Assembly (NCBI RefSeq): GCF_024722015.1
Contig: NZ_JANQBD010000002.1
Coordinates: forward strand, 310,001 to 374,000
DNA: 64,000 bases
Source of the DNA: Paenibacillus radicis (ex Xue et al. 2023)
Lineage (GTDB): Bacteria > Bacillota > Bacilli > Paenibacillales > NBRC-103111
Direction: 5' to 3'
Position numbers and translations under genes: made by a program. Every line of letters starts with the position of its first letter. Position 1 is the first letter of the stretch. The notes beneath the pieces are model-generated. The model was not told the origin of the DNA. It made no database searches and saw nothing but the letters and a program-made list of their open reading frames with translations. Shown here piece by piece: positions 8,801 to 16,314 of this stretch.

Positions 8801-11800
8801 GGCGTTACTGTCGGTACCGCTGCTGGACTGTTTCCATGAGCTACTGTTTCACTTGCAGCGCTGATCGTTCCGTTTGCTCCTGCCGCGTAACTGACAGTGT
8901 AGCTATTTTGCGTATAGTACGCTGTGTACGTAATATCTGCCGTCACCGTGGTTAGGGTTACTTGCGCGCTGGTCAACTTCGTGGTGCCTCCGTCGCTGCT
9001 CCAGCCAGCGAACATGTAGCCAGTAGTTGGCGTTACTGTCGGTACCGCTGCTGGACTGTTTCCGTACGCTACTGTTTCACTTGTAGCGCTGATCGTTCCA
9101 TTTGTTCCTGCCGCGTAACTGACAGTGTAGCTATTTTGCGTATAATACGCTGTGTACGTAATATCTGCCGTCACCGTGCTCGCTGCTATTTGCATATTGG
9201 TTAGCTTGGTTGTGCCTCCATCGCTGCTCCAGCCAACGAACGTGTATCCAGTGCTTGGCGTTACCGTCGGTACCGCTGCAGGACTGTTTCCATGAGCTAC
9301 TGTTTCACTTGTAGCGCTGATCGTTCCTTTTGCTCCTGCTGCGTAACTGACAGTGTAGCTATTTTGCGTATAGTACGCTGTGTACGTGATATCTGCCGTC
9401 ACCGTGGTTAGGGCTACTTGTGCGCTGGTCAACTTCGTGGTGCCTCCATCGCTACTCCAGCCAGCGAACGTGTAACCCGTAGCCGGCGTTACCGTTGGTA
9501 CCGCTATAGGACTGTTTCCATACGCTACTGTTTCACTTGTAGCGCTGATCGTTCCATTTGCTCCTGCCGCATAACTGACAGTGTAGCTATTTTGCGTATA
9601 GTACGCTGTGTACGTGATATCTGCCGTCACTGTGGTTGAGCCTACTTGCGCGCTGGTCAGCTTGGTTGTGCCTCCATCGCTGCTCCAGCCAGCGAACGTG
9701 TAGCCCGTAGTTGGCGTTACTGTCGGTACCGCTGCAGGACTGTTTCCATACGCTACTGTTTCACTTGTAGCGCTGATCGTTCCATTTGCTCCTGCTACGT
9801 AACTGACTGTGTAGCTATTTTGCGTATAGTACGCTGTGTATGTGATATCTGCCGTCACTGTGGTTGCGGCTACTTGCGCGCTGGTCAGCTTGGTTGTGCC
9901 TCCATCGCTGCTCCAGCCAGCGAACGTGTAGCCCGTAGTTGGCGTTACCGTTGGTACAGCTGCAGGACTGTTTCCATACGCTACTGTTTCACTTGCAGCG
10001 CTGATCGTTCCTTTTGCTCCTGCCGCGTAACTGACAGTGTAGCTATTTTGCGTATAGTACGCTGTGTACGTAATATCTGCCGTCACCGTGGTTAGGGCTA
10101 CTTGAGCGCTGGTCAGCTTCGTGCTGCCTCCATCGCTGCTCCAGCCAGCAAACGTGTAACCCGTAGTTGGCGTTACCGTCGGTACCGCTGCAGGACTGTT
10201 TCCATACACTACAGTCTCACTTGTAGCGCTGATTGTTCCGTTCGCTCCTGCTGCGTAACTGACTGTGTAACTATTTTGCGTATAATACGCTGTGTATGCG
10301 ATATCTGCCGTCACCGTGGTTAGAGCTACTTGCGTGCTGGTCAACTTGGTCGTTCCCCCGTCGCTGCTCCAGCCAGCGAACGTGTAGCCCGTAGTTGGCG
10401 TTACCGTCGGTACCGCTGCAGGACTGTTTCCATGAGCTACTGTTTCACTTGCAGCGCTGATCGTTCCATTTGCTCCTGCCGCGTAACTGACAGTGTAGCT
10501 ATTTTGCGTATAGTACGCTGTGTATGCGATATCTGCCGTCACCGTGGTTAGGGCTACTTGCGCGCTGGTCAGCTTGGTCGTTCCACCGTCGCTGCTCCAG
10601 CCAGCGAACATGTAGCCAATATTCGGCGTTACCATCGGTACTGCTGCCGGACTGTTTCCATACGCTACCGTCTCGCTTGTAGCGCTGATCGTTCCGTTCA
10701 TGCCTGCTGCATACGACACAGTATAGCTATTTGCTTTCCAATTTGCATATAACTTTACATTGGCCACTCCAACGGTGAAGCTTGTGTTGGCTGCGTAGCT
10801 AGTTCCTTTTCCATCTGCTTGTGTGTTCCAACCGATAAATGTGTGACCCTCTTTAATTAAATTGCCACTGTTTTCCTTTATGGTGATCGATGTACCCTGC
10901 TCGTAGGTATTACTGTCAACAGGCACGCTCCCTCCAGTACTACCGTTGTCAATATAGGAAATAGAATAAACCGAATTGGTCGTTATCTGCTTAATCCCAT
11001 AAGCACTTTTATATCCTGCCTGGTCTTTGACAATGATGTTAAAATAGTATTTGGTACCGGGCTTTAAACTTGTAATATCCAGCTTCTCGATATCTTGAGT
11101 ATAAGCTCCTATCGGTTTTCCATACCTTTCCATCTGAGCTACAGTCTGAATGTTGTTGCTTTCGGACTGATAAACCAAATATTGAAGAGCACTCTGATCA
11201 CTCATATTATCCGTCGCTTTTACCCAAGTCAAAGTCGTGCTTGTTGAAGTTGTAGAGGAGGCAGAGATCATTCCGTTGTTTATGGATGGCGCTGTTGCGT
11301 CCATAACTGCACTGCTTTTCACGGGCAATGATCGACTGATGGCTGTATTGTCACCCAACTCTCCATCAGCGTTATACCCCCATGACCAAACCATTCCATC
11401 ACTTCTCATAGCAAAACTATGAAAACCTCCCCCAGCAATTGCCGTCATTTTGCTCAAATCAGGCACTAGCACGGGTATATTACGTTGTGTTGTCGTGCCG
11501 TCTCCCAATTGGCCGTAACTGTTGTACCCCCAAGCATAAACCTGTCCGTCTGCATCCAATGCGAGACTATGATAGTTTCCTCCGGCAATCGTCGTTGCGT
11601 TTGTTAAACCAGATACTAGTACGGGAGCCGTTCGATTCGTTGTCGTCCCATCTCCTAATGCACCGTATCTGTTCTCACCCCATGCCCAAATCCTTCCATT
11701 AGCATCCAATGCAAGACTATGATTACCTCCTGCAGCAATCGCTGTTATGTGACTGAGACCAGGCACTTGTTCAGGCAAGATCCGTTGATTTGTCGTTCCA

Positions 11801-12447
11801 TTCCCTAACTGACCCGCACCATTCCATCCCCAAGACCAAACCGTACCGTCCTCTTTAAGCGCAAGACTGAAATATCCACCCGCGGCTATTGCCTTTACGT
11901 TACTCAACGTGTTTACCTGGACCGGCGTGTTTCGCTGAATGGTCGTTCCGTCACCAAGATCACCATTATCATTTCTTCCCCAAGCCCATACATTACCATT
12001 ACCGTCCAGAGCAAGAGTGTGATAAGAGGTGCCTCCAGAGATCGCCTTAATGTTACTTAAAGCAGATACCTGCACAGGACTGAGTCGATCTGTTGTAGTC
12101 CCATCTCCCAGTTGACCGTTTCCATTAGCGCCCCATCCCATTACAGTTCCATCCTTTAAGGTCGCGAAGCTGCTTCGAACCCCTCCGGTAATCGACTTAA
12201 CACTACTTAGACCGGTTGCTTTTCTCGGAACGGCTCTACTGACTGACTCTCCGTTACCCAATTGACCATTATTTCCTCGTCCCCATGACCAGACCGTTCC
12301 ATCACTAACCAGCCCTACGCTATGGTAATACCCTGCAGCTATTTGAGGAACGACCGCATCATCTGCATGCGCCACGTTCTCGAACAACATAGGAAAACCG
12401 CCTATGATGAACATTAGACAAAGACAGAATCTCACTAAGTGCTTCAC
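5827..12447 (-). CDS. Giant surface protein: RCC1 propeller, InlB/MucBP-type repeats, Ig-like domains, SLH anchor
   Basis: 2206 residues. In order: signal peptide (about 1-28, hydrophobic core ending at VAHADD); seven RCC1 repeats (about 33-385, each with a WG..x..GQLG-like turn), enough for a complete seven-blade propeller; a fibronectin-III-like domain (about 387-492); one Listeria/Bacteroides-type repeat (about 495-572); ten near-identical 76-residue repeats (573-1332) and one diverged copy (to about 1403); a chitobiase/hexosaminidase C-terminal-like domain; an X2-like domain (about 1490-1580); two fibronectin-III domains; a 250-residue region common before SLH anchors; and three SLH domains (about 2015-2206). 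It should be secreted and held non-covalently on the secondary cell-wall polymer. The start is GTG at 12447 behind GGAGGGGAG. RCC1 and repeat domains suggest binding or adhesion; no catalytic motif was found. Confidence 0.92.
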   Translation of the reverse strand: MKHLVRFCLCLMFIIGGFPMLFENVAHADDAVVPQIAAGYYHSVGLVSDGTVWSWGRGNNGQLGNGESVSRAVPRKATGLSSVKSITGGVRSSFATLKDGTVMGWGANGNGQLGDGTTTDRLSPVQVSALSNIKAISGGTSYHTLALDGNGNVWAWGRNDNGDLGDGTTIQRNTPVQVNTLSNVKAIAAGGYFSLALKEDGTVWSWGWNGAGQLGNGTTNQRILPEQVPGLSHITAIAAGGNHSLALDANGRIWAWGENRYGALGDGTTTNRTAPVLVSGLTNATTIAGGNYHSLALDADGQVYAWGYNSYGQLGDGTTTQRNIPVLVPDLSKMTAIAGGGFHSFAMRSDGMVWSWGYNADGELGDNTAISRSLPVKSSAVMDATAPSINNGMISASSTTSTSTTLTWVKATDNMSDQSALQYLVYQSESNNIQTVAQMERYGKPIGAYTQDIEKLDITSLKPGTKYYFNIIVKDQAGYKSAYGIKQITTNSVYSISYIDNGSTGGSVPVDSNTYEQGTSITIKENSGNLIKEGHTFIGWNTQADGKGTSYAANTSFTVGVANVKLYANWKANSYTVSYAAGMNGTISATSETVAYGNSPAAVPMVTPNIGYMFAGWSSDGGTTKLTSAQVALTTVTADIAYTAYYTQNSYTVSYAAGANGTISAASETVAHGNSPAAVPTVTPTTGYTFAGWSSDGGTTKLTSTQVALTTVTADIAYTAYYTQNSYTVSYAAGANGTISATSETVVYGNSPAAVPTVTPTTGYTFAGWSSDGGSTKLTSAQVALTTVTADITYTAYYTQNSYTVSYAAGAKGTISAASETVAYGNSPAAVPTVTPTTGYTFAGWSSDGGTTKLTSAQVAATTVTADITYTAYYTQNSYTVSYVAGANGTISATSETVAYGNSPAAVPTVTPTTGYTFAGWSSDGGTTKLTSAQVGSTTVTADITYTAYYTQNSYTVSYAAGANGTISATSETVAYGNSPIAVPTVTPATGYTFAGWSSDGGTTKLTSAQVALTTVTADITYTAYYTQNSYTVSYAAGAKGTISATSETVAHGNSPAAVPTVTPSTGYTFVGWSSDGGTTKLTNMQIAASTVTADITYTAYYTQNSYTVSYAAGTNGTISATSETVAYGNSPAAVPTVTPTTGYMFAGWSSDGGTTKLTSAQVTLTTVTADITYTAYYTQNSYTVSYAAGANGTISAASETVAHGNSPAAVPTVTPSIGYTFAGWSSDGGITKLTSTQVAATTVTADITYTAYYTQNSYTVSYAAGANGTISATSETVAYGNSPAAVPPVTPNIGYTFAGWSSDGGTTKLTSAQVGSTTVTAEITYTAYYTQISYTVSYAAGANGKIIGNTSQTVISGADGTEVKAVPDAGYNFVKWSDDVATATRTDSNVTANVYVTAYFAIMAQVAVPTANPTSGEVTSGTSVTLSTYTAGASIYFTTDGSIPTIGSMAYSKSISVMSAMTIRAIAFKAGMADSPLMRESYTIVEPEPLNSTISPRTGSFDKMTTAQTDVTTTLMLNGNNLSSIVNDTTKLMSGMDYTMSGNMVTIKKSYLANKPVGTTSLTFNFSAGTSQTLAITVRDTTIAIPGVPLLEPAVAGNAQISLKWNPVVGSTGYKVYQSVTSSTYGAEVANVSGSVYSYDVTGLKNGTTYYFVVKAVNPGGDSASSNEVSAIPQTVPGAPTDIIAIAGNGQVTVTFTAPVDNGGSKILRYEVTASPGNVTVTGMASPIIITNLSNGTPYTITVNAINSMGSSEASRFSSVVTPRSSSRNGTSSAPIQPTTPSTADIPNEKMDVLIDGIVEDIGVTTTTTINNQTITTTVLDQEKLDDKLTEIGQHAVVAIRAKTISDIVVFELNGQMVRSMEQKQAVIEIKTDNASYTLPAQQININTILDQLAKTATLKDIKVEIEIATPSTETAKLAENSAAIGEFVIIAPPLNFSVRATYGDNKLDVTKFNAYVERTIVVPDGVDPNKITTGVIIDPEGTVRHVPTKITVIDGKYYAIMNSMTNSTYAIVWHPLVFTDAAQHWAKDTINDMGSRMVISGVGNGMFNPDKDITRAEFAAIIVRGLGLKLDNGTASFSDMNSSDWFSGAIQTAYGYKLINGFEDGTFRPMDKITREQAMSIVAKAMTLTGLKAKLPSQEDGKQLTLFADANNIAEWARSSVADCLQARLVSGRSSTQLASDAFITRSEVAVIIQKLLQKSDLIH
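8452..10731 (-). repeat. Ten tandem 228-bp in-gene repeats
   Basis: Within the giant surface-protein gene, ten head-to-tail copies of a 228-base unit encode 76 residues each (starting NSYTVSYAAG and ending TADITYTAYYTQ). Copies differ at only a few residues, and many differences recur in several copies (Ala/Thr in ISAxSETV, VALTT/VAATT/VGSTT), a pattern expected from unequal crossing-over and gene conversion. Because 228 is divisible by three, an antisense frame that is open in one unit stays open through several, giving spurious reverse-strand frames. Confidence 0.95.
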
Positions 12448-12641
12448 TATTCTCCCCTCCAGTTTGTAACATTACCGCTCCAATCCTCTTATGATTTCGA
12501 GCCTAGTGACCATGTTAACAAAAATAAATAGTTTACAATATTAACTAAAGTTAATTTTTTGATATTTTTTAACGTTTGTAGAAAGTAAAATTATTCTGGG
12601 AAAAAGCTTTCTCAAGAACGGTGTGAGCGAGTTATTTTGCG

Positions 12642-12669
12642 AAAAAAAAGAGCTGCAATTAAGCAGCTC
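12642..12669 (-). terminator. Intrinsic terminator of the ECF41 operon
   Basis: Seven-base perfect stem (12650-12656 with 12663-12669, GAGCTGC/GCAGCTC) and six-base loop, followed on the minus strand by eight T. It lies 30 bases after the ACT-protein stop codon, making that gene the last of its operon. Confidence 0.9.
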
Positions 12670-12698
12670 CTGAACTAATGTACTCTGTTCTATAAACT

Positions 12699-13076
12699 TT
12701 AGTTAAATGTATGCCCTGCATTCTCCAACACCGATTTTGCTTTTTCTATGAAATGAACTTTAACTAACAAGTAATCCGTGTTGAAAGTAGAAATAGCAAA
12801 AATACTTATGTTATTCTCCGCTAATGGATTTGCTAGTGATGCTAATATTCCTGTTAATCCGAAATCCAACACGCCGTCTACTTTTATGCATTTCCAATCA
12901 TTTTCAACATCGTTTAGAACGTGGTGTGGAATATTGGAAGTAGGGCATACAATAGATAGCTCTTCATTTGTACATGTGATAGAAATAAATTCACCGCCGC
13001 TTGCCCATGATGGTACCGTTTCTGTGGGAGCTAATTTCACAACAGCAAACAGAGTGTCCATTATAGTTAAATTCAT
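12699..13076 (-). CDS. ACT domain-containing protein
   Basis: 125 residues. The C-terminal two thirds (FGLTGILASLANPLAENNIS then IFAISTFNTDYLLV) is a typical ACT-type amino-acid-binding fold of the kind found in stand-alone COG3603-like proteins; the N-terminal part (VPSWASGGEFISITCTNEE) matches the same family's first half-domain. No catalytic domain is attached, so a small-molecule sensing or regulatory role is likely, but its target is unknown. It follows the sigma factor by 53 bases in the same direction and precedes a strong terminator, so it is probably the third gene of the ECF41 operon. Confidence 0.85.
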   Translation of the reverse strand: MNLTIMDTLFAVVKLAPTETVPSWASGGEFISITCTNEELSIVCPTSNIPHHVLNDVENDWKCIKVDGVLDFGLTGILASLANPLAENNISIFAISTFNTDYLLVKVHFIEKAKSVLENAGHTFN

Positions 13077-13129
13077 GTTGCCCCCCCTTATAACTCATAT
13101 TGGAATTATTCTTGAAGCGTTACATGGTT

Positions 13130-13993
13130 TCATCTCAATAAATGTCTCATTTTATCAGGGTTTCTGACAAAGTATACATTTTGAATTGCATTTCTCTCGA
13201 CATGTAACATCACAACTGTATCAATCAACTCACCTGAGCGGATTATAAGCCCAGCTTGACCATTTATATATGTCATTTCAACTTGCCAGCCTCCTTCATA
13301 ATGAGGAACTTTACGAATTACACCGAGCAGGAACCGAGCAACCAGATCACTGGATTTAATAGGGTGAACGGCAGCGGATGTTTTGCCTCCTCCATCTGAA
13401 ACCAACACGACATCTTTGGCGAGAATAGATACTATCGTATCCACGTTGCCTCGTTCGAGTGCCGACAGGAACCTACGAACCCATTCTTCACTCCCAGCTT
13501 CGGGAAGGATCGGCTCTTCCATGCCAATCCCCATCTTTCCTCTCGCTCGACTGAGCAGTTTGCGGCAATTAGTCTCGCTTTTTCCAACCAGTTCGGCTAT
13601 AACGGTATATTCAAAGCTGAGCGCTTCACGAAGCACGAACACAGCTCGTTCTGCAATCGATAGCCTTTCCAGCAGCACAAGCATGGCATAAGACAATAGT
13701 TCGCTACGAACAATCGAATCGATTGATTCATCCTCAGGAGTAAGAATGGGCTCTGGAAGCCATTGTCCGAAATATTGTTCCCTTCGCTTACGCGCTGATT
13801 TCAGTAAATCCAGACAGCGATTTGTCACCATCTTGCACAGATAGGCTTTCGGTTCAACCAGACGCTCGGGATTAACGTCATACATCTTCAGAAATACGTC
13901 CTGTACAGCATCCTCCGCATCGGAGACCGAACCTGTCAATTGGTAGGCAAGCGTAAACAGCAGTCCCTTATACTGTTCATATAACTCTTGCAT
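13130..13993 (-). CDS. sigJ: ECF41-group (SigJ-type) RNA polymerase sigma factor with SnoaL-like C-terminal domain
   Basis: 287 residues: sigma region 2 (about 1-70), region 4 (about 105-155, with AELVGKSETNCRKLLSRARGK as its helix-turn-helix, here given as ELVGKSETNCRKLLSRARGK) and a C-terminal SnoaL-like extension (165-287). The three motifs reported as diagnostic for ECF41 are present: WLPEP at 78-82, DGGGK (usually DGGGR) at 200-204 and NPDK at 278-281. ECF41 factors lack a classical anti-sigma; the fused C-terminal domain does the regulation. They normally sit beside an oxidoreductase, carboxymuconolactone decarboxylase or epimerase and transcribe it, which matches the flavoprotein 42 bases upstream. 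The start ATG 13993 follows AGGGGTGG. The signal is unknown. Confidence 0.95.
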   Translation of the reverse strand: MQELYEQYKGLLFTLAYQLTGSVSDAEDAVQDVFLKMYDVNPERLVEPKAYLCKMVTNRCLDLLKSARKRREQYFGQWLPEPILTPEDESIDSIVRSELLSYAMLVLLERLSIAERAVFVLREALSFEYTVIAELVGKSETNCRKLLSRARGKMGIGMEEPILPEAGSEEWVRRFLSALERGNVDTIVSILAKDVVLVSDGGGKTSAAVHPIKSSDLVARFLLGVIRKVPHYEGGWQVEMTYINGQAGLIIRSGELIDTVVMLHVERNAIQNVYFVRNPDKMRHLLR

Positions 13994-14035
13994 CTAACCA
14001 CCCCTATTCTTATCCATGGATCCATTATTCATGTG

Positions 14036-15217
14036 TTATTTTAACAGACTTGCCAAGTCCCATGTAACCTTTCTCATTCGCCAACCCAGCTTCCCTGTAA
14101 AAATAACATCTATTCCCCATTTGCGCGTCCACGCTATTCCCTGCTCCGGACCTAAGCCAAAGCAGAAAAAATCTATAAAACCCTTATGCACGGGTGCAGG
14201 ACGCCCTGTAAGATCCGCTGCTAAAATCTTGGCAAGCCTTGCCGCTTGAGCAGTCGCCTCCTTACACGTCTTCCCGTCCGCTCTTCCACTAGGGTCTACG
14301 ATTCGCGCGCAGTCGCCGATACTGTATACATCCTGAGCATCCTGAACCCGATAGCTTTCATCTACAATCACATAGCCATCCGAATTGACCGGCATCCCTA
14401 TACTCCTCAGCATTGGATTAGGTAATAACCCTAGTGTCCAGATACATAGGCCGACGGACATCGTTTTGCCATAAGATAAGGTTAGCGCTCCCTCTCTTTC
14501 CTCTAAAACTTTACAATCATGGATAACAGTTACTCCGCAAGCTTCTATTGCACGCTCCAGTTTAACACCTACTTTGGCCGGGCCTTCCGGAAAAAGTCTC
14601 TTATTCATATTAAATAAATATATCTTCACATCACTCGGGATAAGTCCTAACTGCTGCGCATCTTTTCGAACAAAATGAGCCAGCTCGGCAGAAGTTTCGA
14701 TGCCGCTTATACCTGCTCCCGCAATGGCAATGGTCATTAGTCTCTGGCGTTCTTGTGTATTTATTTCATTAACAGCTTTCTTTAAATTCGTGCGCCACGT
14801 CTCTCTGATCTTCTGTGCCTCCTCCAAGCTTGCCAATGCCACTCCACCCTGTTGAGTATCGGGCTTCCGTATGATGCTGCCTAACGTCATAACCAGAACA
14901 TTATAGTTTATAAAGTTTTCATTTCCTTCTGAATCCTTATAATACAGCCTTCTAGCTTCTCTTTCGATCTTCGTTACAGTAGCCTGAATGAGCTCGATTC
15001 CTTCCGGAAACAACCTTGCCAGTGGGATGATAATATCATCGTTCCCAGCTGCAGGCTTAAAAAGCAATACTTTACGCAAATGATAGGAGTTCTTATCAAT
15101 TAATACAATTCGAATTAGAAACTGGTGTGCCTCACTGCTAAATGTTTTTCGAATCGCCTTAACTGCATTAATGCCCGCATATCCTCCGCCAACGACTATA
15201 CATGTCAATTCTTTCAT
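14036..15217 (-). CDS. NADH dehydrogenase-like FAD-dependent pyridine nucleotide oxidoreductase
   Basis: About 393 residues with the two dinucleotide-binding folds of type II NADH dehydrogenases and related enzymes: FAD-binding VVGGGYAGINAV at residues 8-19, NAD(P)H-binding IAGAGISGIETSAELA near 165, and the C-terminal FAD motif YSIGDCARI. No transmembrane helix is obvious; the C-terminal stretch could be a membrane-associating amphipathic helix, as in NDH-2. Electron acceptor and substrate are unknown. I place the start at ATG 15217 (AAAGGAG seven bases upstream); an ORF extension to 15280 would begin upstream of the predicted ECF41 transcription start and is therefore unlikely. First gene of the ECF41 operon. 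Confidence 0.88.
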   Translation of the reverse strand: MKELTCIVVGGGYAGINAVKAIRKTFSSEAHQFLIRIVLIDKNSYHLRKVLLFKPAAGNDDIIIPLARLFPEGIELIQATVTKIEREARRLYYKDSEGNENFINYNVLVMTLGSIIRKPDTQQGGVALASLEEAQKIRETWRTNLKKAVNEINTQERQRLMTIAIAGAGISGIETSAELAHFVRKDAQQLGLIPSDVKIYLFNMNKRLFPEGPAKVGVKLERAIEACGVTVIHDCKVLEEREGALTLSYGKTMSVGLCIWTLGLLPNPMLRSIGMPVNSDGYVIVDESYRVQDAQDVYSIGDCARIVDPSGRADGKTCKEATAQAARLAKILAADLTGRPAPVHKGFIDFFCFGLGPEQGIAWTRKWGIDVIFTGKLGWRMRKVTWDLASLLK

Positions 15218-15249
15218 TACAACCACTCCTTTATCTCGTTTGCACATAA

Positions 15250-15276
15250 AACGAGGTAAGGGGTCGATTTGTGACA
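15250..15276 (-). promoter_or_regulatory. ECF41-type promoter TGTCACA-N16-CGTT
   Basis: On the minus strand, TGTCACA at 15276-15270 is followed after exactly 16 bases by CGTT at 15253-15250. The consensus I know for ECF41 sigma factors is TGTCACA-N16-CGTC, so only the last base differs. It lies 33 bases ahead of the ATG of the flavoprotein, giving a leader of about 25 bases that just contains the ribosome site. This indicates autoregulation of the operon by its own sigma factor. Confidence 0.8.
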
Positions 15277-15405
15277 ACAACGATTTAGCAGATGATTGCC
15301 GATTATTTAAGCCTATTTTGCCTCTAATAAGCTGTGCTGCTTGTTACTTGAATTAGAAAAGCAGCCGCGGCTACATGCTCTTTGAAAATAATTCAGCTAT
15401 AGTAT

Positions 15406-16032
15406 TCAGTTAGCTCTACCCGTTACAATTATCATATCTGCGTTCAATAAGGGTTTTACTGTTTCCCGATAATATTCTTCTGCTTTCCAGTACCTTCTTT
15501 TAAATTTCTGTATATCTCTTTGAGTGCTGACCCCTTCACGAAGAAAACGTTCATCTTTAGAGCAGTCCAGATAAACCATGTAATCAAAAAACTCTCGCCA
15601 CTCTTCTCGTTGAAGAAAAACACCCTCAACTACAATAAAACATTCCTTAGGAATCAACACGGTTTTTATATTCTGCTCATCGGACTCACTGCTGTAGAAA
15701 GGAAGTTCTACCTCATCATGAAAGCGCACTTTATCGAATAAGTTGTCCCTTAAGTAGTTAATATCCCATTGGAGATTGTAGTACTCGTACCATTCCTCCT
15801 GACCCGTACCGTATCTTTTTTTCCGCTCAACAATGTGATCGTCAATGTGAAAAATAACGACATCCATCTGCTGTTGTTGTAACTTTTCCTTTAATTTTGC
15901 TGTAAATGTTGTTTTTCCAGAGCGGCTTAAACCATCTATTCCTAACAGGAATCGGTTATTAACGTGCAATCTTGTGACAGTATTCACGAGCTTGCCCACT
16001 TCATTGTTTTCTTCTGCAAGAAAAGAGCTCAT
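15406..16032 (-). CDS. Uridine-kinase-like P-loop kinase
   Basis: About 208 residues with a Walker A motif GLSRSGKT at 34-41, a lid/acceptor region FHIDDHIVERKKRYGTG after it, a Walker-B-like segment CFIVVEGVFLQREEW, and the late motif REGVSTQRDIQKFKRRYW. This layout is that of the uridine kinase/phosphoribulokinase-like group, which phosphorylates nucleosides or small metabolites in the cytoplasm. The true substrate cannot be assigned. I use ATG 16032 because AAGGAGA lies ten bases upstream; the frame is open to 16164 but has no ribosome site there. Confidence 0.8.
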   Translation of the reverse strand: MSSFLAEENNEVGKLVNTVTRLHVNNRFLLGIDGLSRSGKTTFTAKLKEKLQQQQMDVVIFHIDDHIVERKKRYGTGQEEWYEYYNLQWDINYLRDNLFDKVRFHDEVELPFYSSESDEQNIKTVLIPKECFIVVEGVFLQREEWREFFDYMVYLDCSKDERFLREGVSTQRDIQKFKRRYWKAEEYYRETVKPLLNADMIIVTGRAN

Positions 16033-16244
16033 AATTATCCGTCTCCTTATATTTAAGTGAATTCCGTTTATTTGTCGAAATGTTGCAAAAGTGGGCTTCC
16101 TCTGTTGAGGATCAAGAAGGTGATTTATCAAAATCCGTCCCTTCCTTTCTGCAAGCCCCCCCATATATCTCTCCTCTCTATTTCTTTAAGCGATCATTGA
16201 TATCCTTCCATAACCAAAGTGCAATAATAATCAGGAAAAATGCC

Positions 16245-16275
16245 AAATAAAAGCGGCTCCTCTTCTAGGAACCGC
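16245..16275 (-). terminator. Intrinsic terminator of the second SLH protein gene
   Basis: Nine-base stem (16253-16261 with 16267-16275, one G-U pair), five-base loop, followed on the minus strand by TTTTATTT. It lies 40 bases past the stop codon. Confidence 0.8.
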
Positions 16276-16314
16276 CCTTAATGTTACTGGTTGCATCTGC
16301 CACGCCACGCGGAC

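Noticed and set aside
8452-10731. Regular repeat array that could be mistaken for CRISPR
   Set aside because: The unit is 228 bases with no unique spacers, and it is in frame within a secreted protein gene.
8230-10752. Long plus-strand open frames with Cys/Arg-rich translations repeating every 228 bases
   Set aside because: They are antisense shadows of the 228-bp repeat array. The unit length is divisible by three, so any stop-free frame recurs. They have no ribosome sites and implausible composition.
12448-12641. Possible riboswitch ahead of the giant surface-protein gene
   Set aside because: I looked for c-di-GMP and other known leader motifs in the AT-rich leader and found none.
15218-15280. 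N-terminal extension of the flavoprotein gene
   Set aside because: It contains the ECF41 promoter; ATG 15217 has an AAAGGAG site and fits the family's N-terminus.
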